Source of the DNA: Saccharomycopsis malanga
Taxonomy: Eukaryota > Ascomycota > Saccharomycetes > Ascoideales > Saccharomycopsidaceae
DNA length: 64,000 bases
Direction of reading: 5' to 3'
Assembly (NCBI GenBank): GCA_004014935.1
Contig: CP025322.1
Coordinates: 496,001-560,000, forward strand
How positions within the stretch are numbered: the stretch's first letter is position 1; the number at the start of each line of letters is the position of its first letter. This document shows, piece by piece, positions 29,401 through 40,026 of the stretch. Under the pieces are notes generated by a model that was given only the letters and a program-made list of their open reading frames with translations, did no database searches and was not told the origin of the DNA. Both the position numbers and the translations under genes were made by a program.

Positions 29401-30172
29401 ACACACTTTTACGTTGATAGATTGAAAAAATAAAGATAGAGCGTTTTTTCTTTCTTATCTTTTTTTCGCATATATACGTTACTGATATATGTTGGGCTGG
29501 AAATACAAGTTTATAATTTTGTGATTCTGTTTGTTTCTTTCTGTTATTTTGATTGTCTTTTTTGAATTGATAATATTATTTTGTATGGTTATCCATTTTA
29601 GGTAAACATCCGTGGCAGCCTTTTACGTATGTCCTTAAAAAAAGTGTCCTAAAAAATGCCTCCGCAATTCAGTTTCCCCGCATATTTTCTTTAATTTCCC
29701 TCAAAAGGTTGAGCGTAAGATTAAGCACGCAAATCATTTCCCATGTAAATCCCTTCCTGTTTTTTCTGATGTAAGAGCATCTAATATCCAGCAATTAGTG
29801 TGATCATGTCGTGAGCCATTTGTTTACAAAAGTTGTTAATAGTGTTTCAAAAATATTTGTGTGGCATTTTAAAGCTATCGTAGGAGACAATTTTTGCCAT
29901 GGAGTTAATTACTTTTAAATTTCAACGTCTACAAGAAGTATCTTTTTTAAAGTGTTGAATAACTTATTTTGTCTTTTAAAATTTGAAAATAGTTCTGAAT
30001 CATCATTTGAACCATAAATTTACTCTTGCAGCGTGTCGTGTGTCTTAAGTAATATGTCAAAGATAATCTTCATAACGGAGTCGTAATTTTCACAGAGCTG
30101 AAAAACGGGCTTGAAAATAAATTGTACGATGCTCTGTTGTAATACCGGCCCAACACAAATTACACTGCAATA
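29401..30172. other. intergenic region
   Basis: 772 bases, AT-rich, with a T-rich tract just after the ODC stop that may serve 3'-end formation. No gene is supported. Confidence 0.4.
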
Positions 30173-30877
30173 ATGCCTCCAAAAGCGATACCAAAAAGAT
30201 ATTTTCCGGGGAGACCCATTGTTAACGACCAGAAATCAGATTCTGGATCAGATTCTGGATCTTCTGATAGTGAAGATGAACAGATAGTCCAGAAGCATAA
30301 AGTTGTGTCCGAAAACAAGGCATACGTCGTAGTCAATCAAACCAACAATAAATCAGCAGAAACAAGTGGGTCTCAGAGAGAGCAAAACACACAGAGGCAG
30401 AATAGAATTCCCTTAAAATCCGAATCTGAAGATGATGATAAAAGCGACGAAGAAAGTGAAAATAGTGGAGAAAGCGACTCTAGCGATGAAAGTAGATCGC
30501 TGTCTTCTAGCGAAGAAGAGAGTTTTACTAAATTAGTGTTTGTTTCAAAATCCGACAGAAAACCGAAGAATACTTCGGCAATCCAAAGATCAACCCTGGT
30601 AGACAGCTCTAAGGAAAGAGCGCTAAACTATATTGAGCATCAAATACGTACAGAGGCCGAGGCTAAAAAGTTGATAAAAGCTTCCTATGAAGAAGACCTC
30701 GGGGGAATCGACGATACTGATGATTTAAATCCAGAGTACGAAAGGCAACAATGGGAAATCCGTGAATTGCAACGAATGAAGAGGGAGAAAGACTCATTGA
30801 AAGAGAAACAACAAGAGTTTGAAGAGCGCGAGAATGCCAGATTGGAGAATTTGGGAAACGATAGAAATAAGATTTAA
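30173..30877 (+). CDS. SPP381: MFAP1/Spp381-like spliceosomal protein
   Basis: The 234-residue product has a Pro/Lys start (PPKAIPKRYFPGRP), a long Ser/Asp/Glu-rich disordered segment (20-120), then the MFAP1-type core: KLVFVSKSDRKP....QRSTL near 122-145 and a charged helix (EHQIRTEAEAKKLIKASYEEDLG). It ends in a long basic-acidic helix. In S. cerevisiae the related Spp381 joins the U4/U6.U5 tri-snRNP with Prp38. The family call rests on the F.SK.DR and RST patterns and the domain order. Whether it is closer to MFAP1 or to Spp381 is uncertain. ATG at 30173. Confidence 0.78.
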   Translation: MPPKAIPKRYFPGRPIVNDQKSDSGSDSGSSDSEDEQIVQKHKVVSENKAYVVVNQTNNKSAETSGSQREQNTQRQNRIPLKSESEDDDKSDEESENSGESDSSDESRSLSSSEEESFTKLVFVSKSDRKPKNTSAIQRSTLVDSSKERALNYIEHQIRTEAEAKKLIKASYEEDLGGIDDTDDLNPEYERQQWEIRELQRMKREKDSLKEKQQEFEERENARLENLGNDRNKI

Positions 30878-31329
30878 CCATTGCATTTGCACATTATTAT
30901 TATGTATTATATGAATATAGATTTAAATTTAGTAAGATTATTACAGAAGTTTCTCTTATTTATATCACCGAACGCTGTTTTACTTTCTCAGATATGCTAA
31001 TGACAAATATTTTTAGCATTATTGTAATTTTTAACTCAGCTAAAAACTTTTATACTCCAACAGTAAAATGCTATACTATAATGCACACACACTACGCATA
31101 ATTTGATAAGGCTTTCGTACTTTAATTCATGCTCATTTCTCTTCACCTTTGACATTGAAGTTGCACATGATTTGAATACAACTCCGGAAAGAATAAAGTC
31201 ATGCTTGTTCGAAACAAAACACATATTAGTGATTAACTACATTAAACAATTAAGTGAACCTTTGTGATAATATTTTTCATCCTCATTTCATTAAACATAA
31301 CTCAATTATAATACACAACGTATAGAAAG
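30878..31329. other. convergent 3' flanks
   Basis: 452 bases between convergent genes, AT-rich, no further feature seen. Confidence 0.4.
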
Positions 31330-33975
31330 CTAAACATCCAGGAATCCAGGTGGAACTCCTTTTGCGGCTTTAGTTTCACCGTATCTTGCAAAAACATAGG
31401 CACCGTTGCCCTCTCCAAAATTGCACCATGCAAACTCTCCCTGTTTGATCCGATCAATGACCTTGTATGCTTCAACACTACCGTAAGGAATACCGGTTTT
31501 AGGTTCGAAATAAAGAGCATCTTTTCCAGTAATAAAACATGTCTTTTTCACGCCAGAAGGCATATAAATTGAGCTTGGGGCAGGAGTAACAATATTAATC
31601 TCCTTCGCAGCCTCTTCTTTCACATCGTTCTTATTCTTATCGAACTGCCCGTGATCATCAACTCCAAGTCTTGGGAACTTACTAAGCTCTTCGAACTCGA
31701 CACGCTTCAACTCAGAATATGGAACAAATAGGTTGTTTTTATAAGTGGTGTTATAATCAGCATCAACTGATTTGATATGAACAACCCGCTCAACATTATT
31801 CGATCTACGAATGGCACCAAATATAGCCTGTGGGCCTAACATTATCTCTTTGATTTTTTTCTGAGTTGATATAACATTCGGATTTTGAAAGTTTTCAAAT
31901 GAAATGTAATTACGGTATACTTGCAAAGAGGGACCCTCATACACAGGCTCTTCTACTTGTTCCTCTTCTAATTCGCTTTTTACTTCTGGCTCGTTTCTAA
32001 CATTGTGCAACGATGGCTTTTCATCTTCTTGCTTTACTTCATCAGCAAACGTCACTTTTTTTATTATTGGGTTGTCTTTGGTTAGGGATTTTTCTTTTTC
32101 GGAACTTTCATTTTTGGTCAGGGCTTCTTCTTTTTCGGAAGTTTCGCCTCTGTATGTCAGTTCGAAATTTGCTGAAGTTTCAACTTTTTTCGAGGTTTCA
32201 TCTTTTGCTAGACCTTGGTCCTTTGTTGGAGTTTCGTCTTTTAAACTGATATCGTCATACTCTGGAGCGTCCACGTCGATCACCTCTATATTCTGATCAC
32301 CTTCAGCAACTTTGCCATCTGCTTTCGAATTTTGGTCAATAACATCATTTTGTTTCTCTGTTACTTCGACATCTTTCATAACTACATCATTATTATCAGA
32401 CGAAACCTCATCTACAGATATCTTATTTTCATTCTCAACCTCCAGCGATACTTCTATCGAAGCCACTTCGTTTAATACTTGTTCTTCTTGTTCTTCTTCT
32501 TGTTCTTGTTTCTGTTCTTCTTTTTGTTCTTCTTCTTGTTCTTCTTTTTGATCCGCCTTTTTATCAACATCCTCGTCTTTTTTGATATTTGTTGTAGGCT
32601 CATTTTTAATGGAAATTTCGCCTGTGTTCGTAGGATATTCATTACTGTCTTTTTTGAGAATCTCATTATTATTAAGATTTGCATCAACTTCCAATTTCGC
32701 ACCTTCGTTAGACAGACTTTCCAACACCTCCCCTTTAGCTTTTGCTTCTGCTTCTCTCTGTATTCGTTCCTCATACTTTCGAATCAATTCTTCCTTATGT
32801 AACTTTTCCTCTTTCTCTCTTTTCAAACGTTCTTCCTTTTCTATCTTGGCCTGTCTTTCTCTTTCTTTTTCTAATCGTAATCTCTCTTCCTCCTGTTCTT
32901 TCTCAATTCTTTCAATTTCATCTACTTCTGCATTGGTCTTACCTAAAGCAATCCATTTGCCTCGTTTTTGCAACTTTTTTATATCTTCTTGCTTCTTCAC
33001 TTCTTCGAGATCCAACTGTTTTTGTTTTTCACTTTTACGGCCTCTCTTGTCTTTTCTCTTTTCTTTGATCAACATTCTTTCACGTTCCAAGACTTCTTCA
33101 TGAGGGGTGACAAGATGGATCCTTGTTACAAATTGTATCACATCAGTAAGTGTCTTTTTGTTGGTTAAAAATTGATTTCTTTTCTGTTTCTTGATGATTT
33201 CTTGCTCTTTGAATCTCGTTAATGCTTCAATATTTTGTTTTTCGGTTTCTAATGCTTCTGCAAGCCGCTCTTCTTGAGTCTTGACATGTACCTCTTTTTG
33301 TATTTTAGGTTTCATTGAGGCTCTACGTCGCTCACTCTCTTTCAATTTATTGACCAATTCAATTTTATTCTGGACTGCAGATCTTCTAGTAGATGATCTT
33401 CTACTTTCTGAAAGCAACGAATCGGCCTTAATTTGATCTATTGGGTTTTTTTTAGGTTTTTTTGCTGCCGTAATATCCTTTGGTTTATTGATTTTCGGTA
33501 TGATTGGTTTCTTCTTCTTATCTTTACGCATTTTTAACCGTTCCTGTTTCTGCAATTCCTTCTCGCCGGCTTCTTGGTCTTCTTCTTCTTCGGTGGATTC
33601 TTCAGATGAATCACTGAACATTTCATCCGAGTTGTATTCAGGCGCTTCATCAGCGCTAACATCTAATCTAATTCTCTTTCTGCTTTTGCTTTCGGCTTGC
33701 TCTCCATTGTCGTCTTCACCACCATCATCATCATTTTGTTCTTCTTCTTCCTCCTCCTCGCCATTTCCTTCTTCTCCTTCACTGTCACTTCCATTCAAAC
33801 TGAATTCATCATCACTGCCATTCTCTTGAAACAATAAATCAACATTCTCATCTTCCTCGTTATAATTCATTATCTCCTCCGCTTGAAGAAGCGACTTAAG
33901 CCGGGAGCCAGCATTGGCTCGTCTGCTTCGTGTAGCAACCAAACTCTCTTCTAGCAAAGCCCCATCTGACAGCAT
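31330..33975 (-). CDS. SWC2: SWR1 complex subunit Swc2 (VPS72/YL1)
   Basis: H2A.Z-binding subunit of the SWR1 chromatin remodeller. The 881-residue product opens with the YL1 N-terminal motif (LVATRSRRANAGSRLKSLLQ, about 12-31), followed by a strongly acidic H2A.Z-binding tract (40-100). It ends with the YL1-C domain (KKTCFITGKDALYFEPKTGI near 815-834, then PYGSVEAYKVIDRI). Between lie a basic/charged helical region (180-420), a Gln/Glu/Lys repeat tract (about 470-500) and a degenerate Glu-Thr-Ser/Lys repeat (about 570-640). These expand it beyond S. cerevisiae Swc2 (795). It diverges from BRX1 across 253 bases. Confidence 0.92.
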   Translation of the reverse strand: MLSDGALLEESLVATRSRRANAGSRLKSLLQAEEIMNYNEEDENVDLLFQENGSDDEFSLNGSDSEGEEGNGEEEEEEEQNDDDGGEDDNGEQAESKSRKRIRLDVSADEAPEYNSDEMFSDSSEESTEEEEDQEAGEKELQKQERLKMRKDKKKKPIIPKINKPKDITAAKKPKKNPIDQIKADSLLSESRRSSTRRSAVQNKIELVNKLKESERRRASMKPKIQKEVHVKTQEERLAEALETEKQNIEALTRFKEQEIIKKQKRNQFLTNKKTLTDVIQFVTRIHLVTPHEEVLERERMLIKEKRKDKRGRKSEKQKQLDLEEVKKQEDIKKLQKRGKWIALGKTNAEVDEIERIEKEQEEERLRLEKERERQAKIEKEERLKREKEEKLHKEELIRKYEERIQREAEAKAKGEVLESLSNEGAKLEVDANLNNNEILKKDSNEYPTNTGEISIKNEPTTNIKKDEDVDKKADQKEEQEEEQKEEQKQEQEEEQEEQVLNEVASIEVSLEVENENKISVDEVSSDNNDVVMKDVEVTEKQNDVIDQNSKADGKVAEGDQNIEVIDVDAPEYDDISLKDETPTKDQGLAKDETSKKVETSANFELTYRGETSEKEEALTKNESSEKEKSLTKDNPIIKKVTFADEVKQEDEKPSLHNVRNEPEVKSELEEEQVEEPVYEGPSLQVYRNYISFENFQNPNVISTQKKIKEIMLGPQAIFGAIRRSNNVERVVHIKSVDADYNTTYKNNLFVPYSELKRVEFEELSKFPRLGVDDHGQFDKNKNDVKEEAAKEINIVTPAPSSIYMPSGVKKTCFITGKDALYFEPKTGIPYGSVEAYKVIDRIKQGEFAWCNFGEGNGAYVFARYGETKAAKGVPPGFLDV

Positions 33976-34228
33976 ATTACAATCTTGATGTCATCAATAA
34001 TAAACAAATTAAATTACTATTCATCTCTTATATTATTGATATCGCACGCAGTACAATTTTTGTTTTTCGCGTTCCCACCCGGGTAATCGAAGCTCATCGG
34101 TCTGAAAAATAAAAATTTTTATGTTACCCTGTAACGGTGAAAAATTATATGCATAGATAGTATTTGATGGATAGGTAGTAATGAATTATATAGTTTATAG
34201 ACCTTAGATTATAGAAACAGCAATCAAC
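33976..34228. promoter_or_regulatory. divergent SWC2/BRX1 promoter with RRPE-like element
   Basis: GTGAAAAATTA near 34136 and GAAAAATAAAAATTTTT near 34103 resemble RRPE (AAAAATTTT-type), the usual partner of ribosome-biogenesis promoters, consistent with BRX1. Found by eye. Confidence 0.4.
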
Positions 34229-35116
34229 ATGTCTTCAATCTACAAGGCTCTCTCTAAAACTGGCGGCAGTAAAGTGTCGAAGGATGACAGAAAAAAACAT
34301 ATTAATAAACAGAAGGTATTGCTCATCTCTTCCAGAGGTGTCACCTACAGACATAGACATTTGATCAATGACTTGCATTCGTTGTTGCCACATTCCAAGA
34401 AACAGGCCAAAATTGGCTCCAAGAAGAACTTGTTTGACTTGAACGAGGTTGCTGAGTTGTACAACTGTAATAATATTATGTATTTTGAGTCCAAGAAACA
34501 TCAGGATTTGTACATGTGGCTCACCAAGACCCCTAATGGACCAAGTTTAAAGTTCTTTGTGCAGAACTTGAGTACTTTGGAAGAACTCAACTTCACCGGT
34601 AATTGTTTGAAAGGCTCCAGACCAATATTATCATTTGACAAGAAGTTTGATGAGAGCGTAAACTACCAGCTCACTAAGGAGATTTTGATCCACAACTTTG
34701 GTGTCCCACCAACTTCTAGAAAAACCAAACCATTCATAGATCACGTTATGACCTTCAGCATTGTTGACGGCAAGATCTGGATAAGAAACTACCAGATTAA
34801 CGAGGAGGTTGTTGGCAGTGAACTCAAGGCTGATGACTTGGACGAGAAGGCTGAAAACGACATGTCCTTGGTTGAAATCGGTCCTAGATGTGTTTTGACG
34901 CCCGTTGTCATACTAGAAGGCGCTTTCTGTGGGCCAAAGATTTACGAAAACAAACAGTTTGTCAGTCCTAACGTTGTTAGATCCCAACTCAAACAGCAGC
35001 AGGCAGTATCCGCCAAGGTCAGACAGGACGCTGCTCTTGAAAGAAAGATCAAAAAGAGAGATAACGTGTTGGCTGTGGACCCATTATCCAACGAGGCTCT
35101 TTTCAAGAGAAAATAA
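34229..35116 (+). CDS. BRX1: ribosome biogenesis protein Brx1 (Brix domain)
   Basis: Nucleolar assembly factor of the 60S subunit. The 295-residue product contains a Brix domain from about 29 (VLLISSRGVTYRHRHLINDL) through about 235, including NNIMYFESKKHQDLYMWL, NGPSLKFFVQN and the GSRPILSFDK motif. A basic C-terminal tail follows. Length equals S. cerevisiae Brx1 (291). Start: the ATG at 34229. Codon use is moderately biased toward preferred codons. Confidence 0.96.
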   Translation: MSSIYKALSKTGGSKVSKDDRKKHINKQKVLLISSRGVTYRHRHLINDLHSLLPHSKKQAKIGSKKNLFDLNEVAELYNCNNIMYFESKKHQDLYMWLTKTPNGPSLKFFVQNLSTLEELNFTGNCLKGSRPILSFDKKFDESVNYQLTKEILIHNFGVPPTSRKTKPFIDHVMTFSIVDGKIWIRNYQINEEVVGSELKADDLDEKAENDMSLVEIGPRCVLTPVVILEGAFCGPKIYENKQFVSPNVVRSQLKQQQAVSAKVRQDAALERKIKKRDNVLAVDPLSNEALFKRK

Positions 35117-35982
35117 TTAGCTTAGATTAGGGCACTATGGTAATGCATGTTAATGTATAATTCTGTATAACTATGCGCGTTTGGTGTGACCGTGCATGTA
35201 GCAACCTAGATTGACTCTATATATAGAGTTTGAGGGGGTTTTGTCTTTGATTTGGTGTTGTAATTTTGAATTGGTATTTTCTATGGTGTGTGTATTGTAG
35301 TTGTCTTAATTTTTTGAACAAGTCTTGCATGTGTGCAAAGTTGTTGCAAAAATTTAGGCTAGTTATTTGTTTTTACTGGACGGAGTTAGGAAAGATTGGT
35401 CGAGATTTCATAATCAGTTTCGTCATTTATGAATACCTGAGTACAATGGATTTACCCCGACTTTGCTAAGAATGCTGAGAAAAGTGGAGCTGATCAAATC
35501 TCGGACTATCTTGATATCGGAGTAACTATGGTAATCCTTATTTTTCCGTTCTCCGTTTCTTTATACGCTTGGTTCTCTTGACTTTTCTGAGCTTCCATTA
35601 CATTTTAAACACTGTAACAGGTTACCGGAGTCTGTATCTGATGGTAATATGTTCAGAAGTAAGAAAGAAGCTCGAAAGTCTATGGCCCAACATGAGTAAC
35701 ACGCCCCAGATCGCCAATCTCTGTGGGGTGCATATTTACGCGATTGTTTTCTCATATATAGACTATTTGTATATTATGTGATACATTGTAAATCAGGGCT
35801 GCTATGACCCTAGCAACTTTGAGTGGAATTTGACTAGTATACAGCTCCTGTTCTGTTGAGGCGAAATGTAGTGTACCTTGAAATAGCTGCCAGTGTATAA
35901 ATACAGGCCAATATCTTTATTTTTGAATTTATCTTGTAGATTGTCTGTATTACCTTCATATCTTTTTTTCACTATCAGTAGG
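35117..35982. other. intergenic region
   Basis: 866 bases before the first permease gene, AT-rich. Several short ORFs on both strands show no family signal, so I leave them unannotated. Confidence 0.4.
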
Positions 35983-37584
35983 ATGAAAGAAGGTGTTGAT
36001 AATAAAGCTAGCGATCTCAAGGAGGAAGCCTCTCATGTTGAGGACACAGGCTCTGTTAACTCTTTCAATGAAAAAAGGGACTCTCGAATAGAGCAAGAGG
36101 CAGCTTTAGAGGCAGAAATCAGAGAAGAGTATGATGATGGCCAAAAGCTTTTGGAACTCAAAAGAATTATTGGAGAAAATCGAGAAGAACAAGAAAAAAA
36201 ACTTTTATGGAAAATGGATCTTCGTATTTTCCCTATGCTAATGGTGGTTTTTATCTTGAACTTTCTTGATCGTACCAACATTTCCACAGCTAGATTAGGT
36301 GGTTTAGAAGAAGATACTGGGCTCAAAGGTAACCAATACAACACGATTATTGCAATCTTTTATGTTGGTTATGTTCTTACGCAACTTGGAACTAACGTCA
36401 TCTTGAACAAAGCTAGACCGTCGCTTTTACTTCCTGGGGTAATGATATGTTGGGCAGCGGTGTCAGCCTCATGTGGAGCTGTACAAAGTTATGGAGGATG
36501 GATTGCAGTTCGGTTTGTTCTTGGCTTTGTAGAGTCTCCATTCTTTGGAGGTGCTTTGTTCTTTTTATCTTCATGGTACACGAAGAAAGAGTTGGCAACA
36601 CGTTTTGCAGTGTTCTACACTGCTTCTCAAATGGCAAATGCTTTTGGTGGGCTAATTGGCGAGGCAATCTTAAATCGATTTGAAAATGACGACCTCGGAA
36701 TAGAGTCATGGAGATGGTTATTTATTATTGAAGGAGTGATAACAGTTCCTTTTGCTTTGATTGCCATGTTTGTTTTGCCTGATTATCCCCATAATACCAA
36801 GTTCTTGAACGAGAAAGAAAAAGCATTGGCTCAGTTGAGATTGCTTGAAGATAGCAGCAAGGATGACAACCACAATGAATCTCTATGGAAAGGTGTAAAA
36901 ATGGCATTTACTGATCCTGTCTTGTACATTTTGTGGATTATGGAACTTGCCACCATGACAGCTGCTACTGTAAACGCCTACTTCCCAACTATTGTTGGAA
37001 CCTTAGGATACGGCAGAACCAAGACCTTGTTGCTTACTGCCCCACCTTGGTTTTTCTCCGCCATTTTCTCTTTGGCCTTGTGTTTACATTCGGACAGACA
37101 AAACGAACGTTGTTGGCACATTGTGGCTGCCTTTGTTGTGGCTCTCACCGGTTTTATCATATCTGCTTGCACCATGAACATTGCAGCAAGATATGTGTCC
37201 ATGTTCATGATGCTTGGTATATACGGCTCTTTTACAATCATCTTCTCTTGGGTGGCTACCAGTTTAAGCAGACCTCCAGCCAAAAGAGCCATAGCTTATG
37301 CTTTTGTCAATGCTTTTGCCAACATATCGTCTACATATGCCAGTTACTTTTATCCTTCAAGCACCGGTCCTAAATACTTTCCAGCAATGATCTGTAACAT
37401 TGCATTCACTGTGCTTGGTATAGTCTCTGCCATCACTTTAAGATATTATCTCAAATGGAGAAACAACAAGTTGGATCAAGCTAATGAAGAAGATTTGGCT
37501 AGTGAAGGAACAAGAATCGGTTCCCGTACTTTGGCATTGACCAAACGGTTCGATTGCGACCCACATTATAGATTCACCATTTGA
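35983..37584 (+). CDS. MFS permease of the Dal5/Tna1 (anion:cation symporter) group, copy 1
   Basis: Plasma-membrane proton symporter for a small organic anion (the group includes allantoate, nicotinate, biotin and pantothenate carriers). The 533-residue product starts at the ATG at 35983 (the upstream frame has only a GTG). A hydrophilic N-terminal tail (1-80) precedes twelve membrane spans. The group signature FLDRTNISTARLGGLEEDTGL lies just after span 1. It ends in RFDCDPHYRF-type residues shared with its neighbour. It forms a tandem pair with the gene at 38455, with large blocks identical between them. Substrate unknown; Tna1-like nicotinate transport is one option. Confidence 0.88.
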   Translation: MKEGVDNKASDLKEEASHVEDTGSVNSFNEKRDSRIEQEAALEAEIREEYDDGQKLLELKRIIGENREEQEKKLLWKMDLRIFPMLMVVFILNFLDRTNISTARLGGLEEDTGLKGNQYNTIIAIFYVGYVLTQLGTNVILNKARPSLLLPGVMICWAAVSASCGAVQSYGGWIAVRFVLGFVESPFFGGALFFLSSWYTKKELATRFAVFYTASQMANAFGGLIGEAILNRFENDDLGIESWRWLFIIEGVITVPFALIAMFVLPDYPHNTKFLNEKEKALAQLRLLEDSSKDDNHNESLWKGVKMAFTDPVLYILWIMELATMTAATVNAYFPTIVGTLGYGRTKTLLLTAPPWFFSAIFSLALCLHSDRQNERCWHIVAAFVVALTGFIISACTMNIAARYVSMFMMLGIYGSFTIIFSWVATSLSRPPAKRAIAYAFVNAFANISSTYASYFYPSSTGPKYFPAMICNIAFTVLGIVSAITLRYYLKWRNNKLDQANEEDLASEGTRIGSRTLALTKRFDCDPHYRFTI

Positions 37585-38454
37585 TGGGTCTTTGTTTTTT
37601 ATAATCTTCATATTATTTCTTTTATAAACACAAGTTCAAATTTAATAAATATACATCAAAGAATTCTACTTTCCATTGAGATAACTAAAATAAACTTTCG
37701 ATTATTAGATAAACTTTTTTGAGGACTACAAATCGTCAGATATGTTTATCTTACAAGAAATTTACAAATGTAGATTAAAAAATACAACTAGATAAGCAAT
37801 TTCTGTGGGGACCATCTGCCCAAAAGGAGAAAAACTTGCGAAGATGTGGGGCAACAATAGGCGCCACCCCAGATTATCGTAAACACGGTTGATAGCCTAA
37901 ATAATTGACATAATCATATCATTTGGTAATATTGTTGTCTCGCTTAGCAAGATCAGTGCTCTCCGCAAATTTAAAACTCAACCAACCAATGATGGCAATG
38001 TTTCTGTAGACTAAATGTCCACTTTGAAAAATAATGGATACAATAGCAATCACAACGTCATAAGACACTCTGCCAAGGCTACGATCCCCGCAGGGAAAGT
38101 CCTCAATTTGCTGACTGAGGTTGTGTGCCCATTTCGTATCATATTATCGAAAGGTTATGTTCTGTTGGATTGAAAATGCCAAATCCAATAATGGTCCACG
38201 GTACATGTTCCATCTATACAAATTCAACATGCAGCATACACAGGTTGTAAAGAACCATCTTGGCTTCGTCTTGTTGTAGATGCTGTTTGTATAAAGTAGT
38301 AATTATTTCTTGTTGATTTCCTGTCCTTTTTTTTTTTTTTTTTTTTTTTGCATTAAATATCATTTTATTAATTAAACAACTACTTTACAATTATCTAGTT
38401 TTTAATATCCTACTTACAATTTTCTGGTTCTTGACATCTTAATACAGTTCGAAA
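37585..38454. other. spacer between tandem permeases, with a 23-base T run
   Basis: 870 bases containing the promoter of the second copy and a homopolymer T tract at 38327-38349, 106 bases before its start. No other gene is seen. Confidence 0.5.
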
Positions 38455-40026
38455 ATGAGTGATGTCAAAGAAAGACTTTCCCATATTGAGGATGTTGATT
38501 CTACCAAATCGTATCATGAGAATCCTGATGATGTCCCTAAATTTGCAAAACAAGCTGCTGAAAACCACGAGCTTCAGGATGGTAACAGGCTTCTTGAATT
38601 ACAGAATATTGTTGGTCCAAACAGAGCAGAACAAGAGAAAAAACTTGTGCGCAAATTGGATATACGGTTGCTTCCAATGCTTATGATAATCTATGTTTTG
38701 AACTATCTAGATAGAAACAATATTGCTACCGCACGGTTGGACAATTTGGAAGAAGATACTGGTCTCCATGGAACTCAATATAATACTGTGATCTCAGTGT
38801 TCTATGTTGGTTATGTGTTGACTCAGGTTTTCTCCAACTTGCTCTTAACTAGACTTAGACCATCTATCTTGCTTCCTAGTGTAATGGTGCTTTGGGCTAC
38901 TGTTTCCACATGCTGTGGGGCCGTCCAAAATTACAGTGGTTGGGTTGCCATAAGATTCATTCTTGGTTTTGTTGAGTCTCCGTACTTTGCTGGAAGTATT
39001 TTCTTGATGTCTTCATGGTATACCAAAAAAGAACTTGCCACGAGAATTTCCATCTTGTATACTGCTTCGCAGTTTTCTGGTGCATTTGGTGGCTTGATTG
39101 GCCAAGCCATTTTAAACCGTTTTCAATATGATAACAAGGGTATTGAAGCTTGGAGATGGTTGTTTATTATTGAAGGTACAATAACCATTCCTTTTGCCGT
39201 ATTAGCTATGCTCATTATTCCCGACTTCCCACATAACAGTAAGCATCTCAATGAGAAAGAAAGAGCACTTGCCCAGTTGCGGATGCTTGAAGAGGCCAGT
39301 AAAGAAGATAACTACGACGAGAAATTGTTGGATGGTCTCAAACAAGCCTTTTTGGACCCTACTTTATACATGTTATGGATAATTCAATTGGCACTTGTCA
39401 CTGCTGCTACTGTCAACGCATATTTCCCTACAATTGTTGGTACATTAGGTTACGGCAGAACAAAAACATTGCTTTTAACAGTTCCTCCTTGGGTTGTTTC
39501 CGCAATTTGGTCTATCGCCACCTCTTTATCCTCTGACCGTCACAATGAACGGTTTTGGCACATTGTTGTATCTTTGCTGGTAGCCATGGTTGGATTTATA
39601 ATCGCAGCTTGCACCATGCAAATTGCAGCTCGTTATGTTTCCATGATATTGATGCTTATGATCTACGGAGCTTTCACCACTGCTCTTGCCTGGATTTCTA
39701 CCACTATTAACAGACCGCCTGCTAAAAGATCTGTGGCCTATGGATTCATCAACGCTTTTTCAAATGTGTCATCCACTTACGCCAGTTACTTTTACCCTAA
39801 GAGTACCGGCCCAAAATACTTCCCAGCCATGATTTGTAACATTGCATTCACCTTACTCGCTATCATCATGGCCGTGGTTTTGAGATTTTATTTGCAATGG
39901 AGAAATAGAAGAATGGATAGAGCCAACGAGGAAGACTTGGCTACCGAAGGCACAAGAATCGGATCCAGAACTCAAGCATTGGCAAAAAGGTTTGATTGTG
40001 ATCCTCATTATAGATTCGCTCTTTGA
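38455..40026 (+). CDS. MFS permease of the Dal5/Tna1 group, copy 2
   Basis: 523-residue paralog of the preceding gene, in the same orientation 870 bases downstream. It shares the N-terminal tail pattern (SHIEDVDS..S..E), the signature FLDR/YLDRNNIATARLDNLEEDTGL, spans 1-12 and the ending GTRIGSRTQALAKRFDCDPHYRF. By eye about two thirds of residues agree, strongest in spans 7-12, so the pair arose by tandem duplication and has diverged. The N-terminal tails and loops differ most. Substrate unknown, same range as copy 1. Confidence 0.9.
   Translation: MSDVKERLSHIEDVDSTKSYHENPDDVPKFAKQAAENHELQDGNRLLELQNIVGPNRAEQEKKLVRKLDIRLLPMLMIIYVLNYLDRNNIATARLDNLEEDTGLHGTQYNTVISVFYVGYVLTQVFSNLLLTRLRPSILLPSVMVLWATVSTCCGAVQNYSGWVAIRFILGFVESPYFAGSIFLMSSWYTKKELATRISILYTASQFSGAFGGLIGQAILNRFQYDNKGIEAWRWLFIIEGTITIPFAVLAMLIIPDFPHNSKHLNEKERALAQLRMLEEASKEDNYDEKLLDGLKQAFLDPTLYMLWIIQLALVTAATVNAYFPTIVGTLGYGRTKTLLLTVPPWVVSAIWSIATSLSSDRHNERFWHIVVSLLVAMVGFIIAACTMQIAARYVSMILMLMIYGAFTTALAWISTTINRPPAKRSVAYGFINAFSNVSSTYASYFYPKSTGPKYFPAMICNIAFTLLAIIMAVVLRFYLQWRNRRMDRANEEDLATEGTRIGSRTQALAKRFDCDPHYRFAL

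Noticed and set aside
32003-33829. Many Ser/Phe/Leu-rich plus-strand ORFs over SWC2
   Set aside because: They are by-products of the Glu/Lys-rich coding strand.
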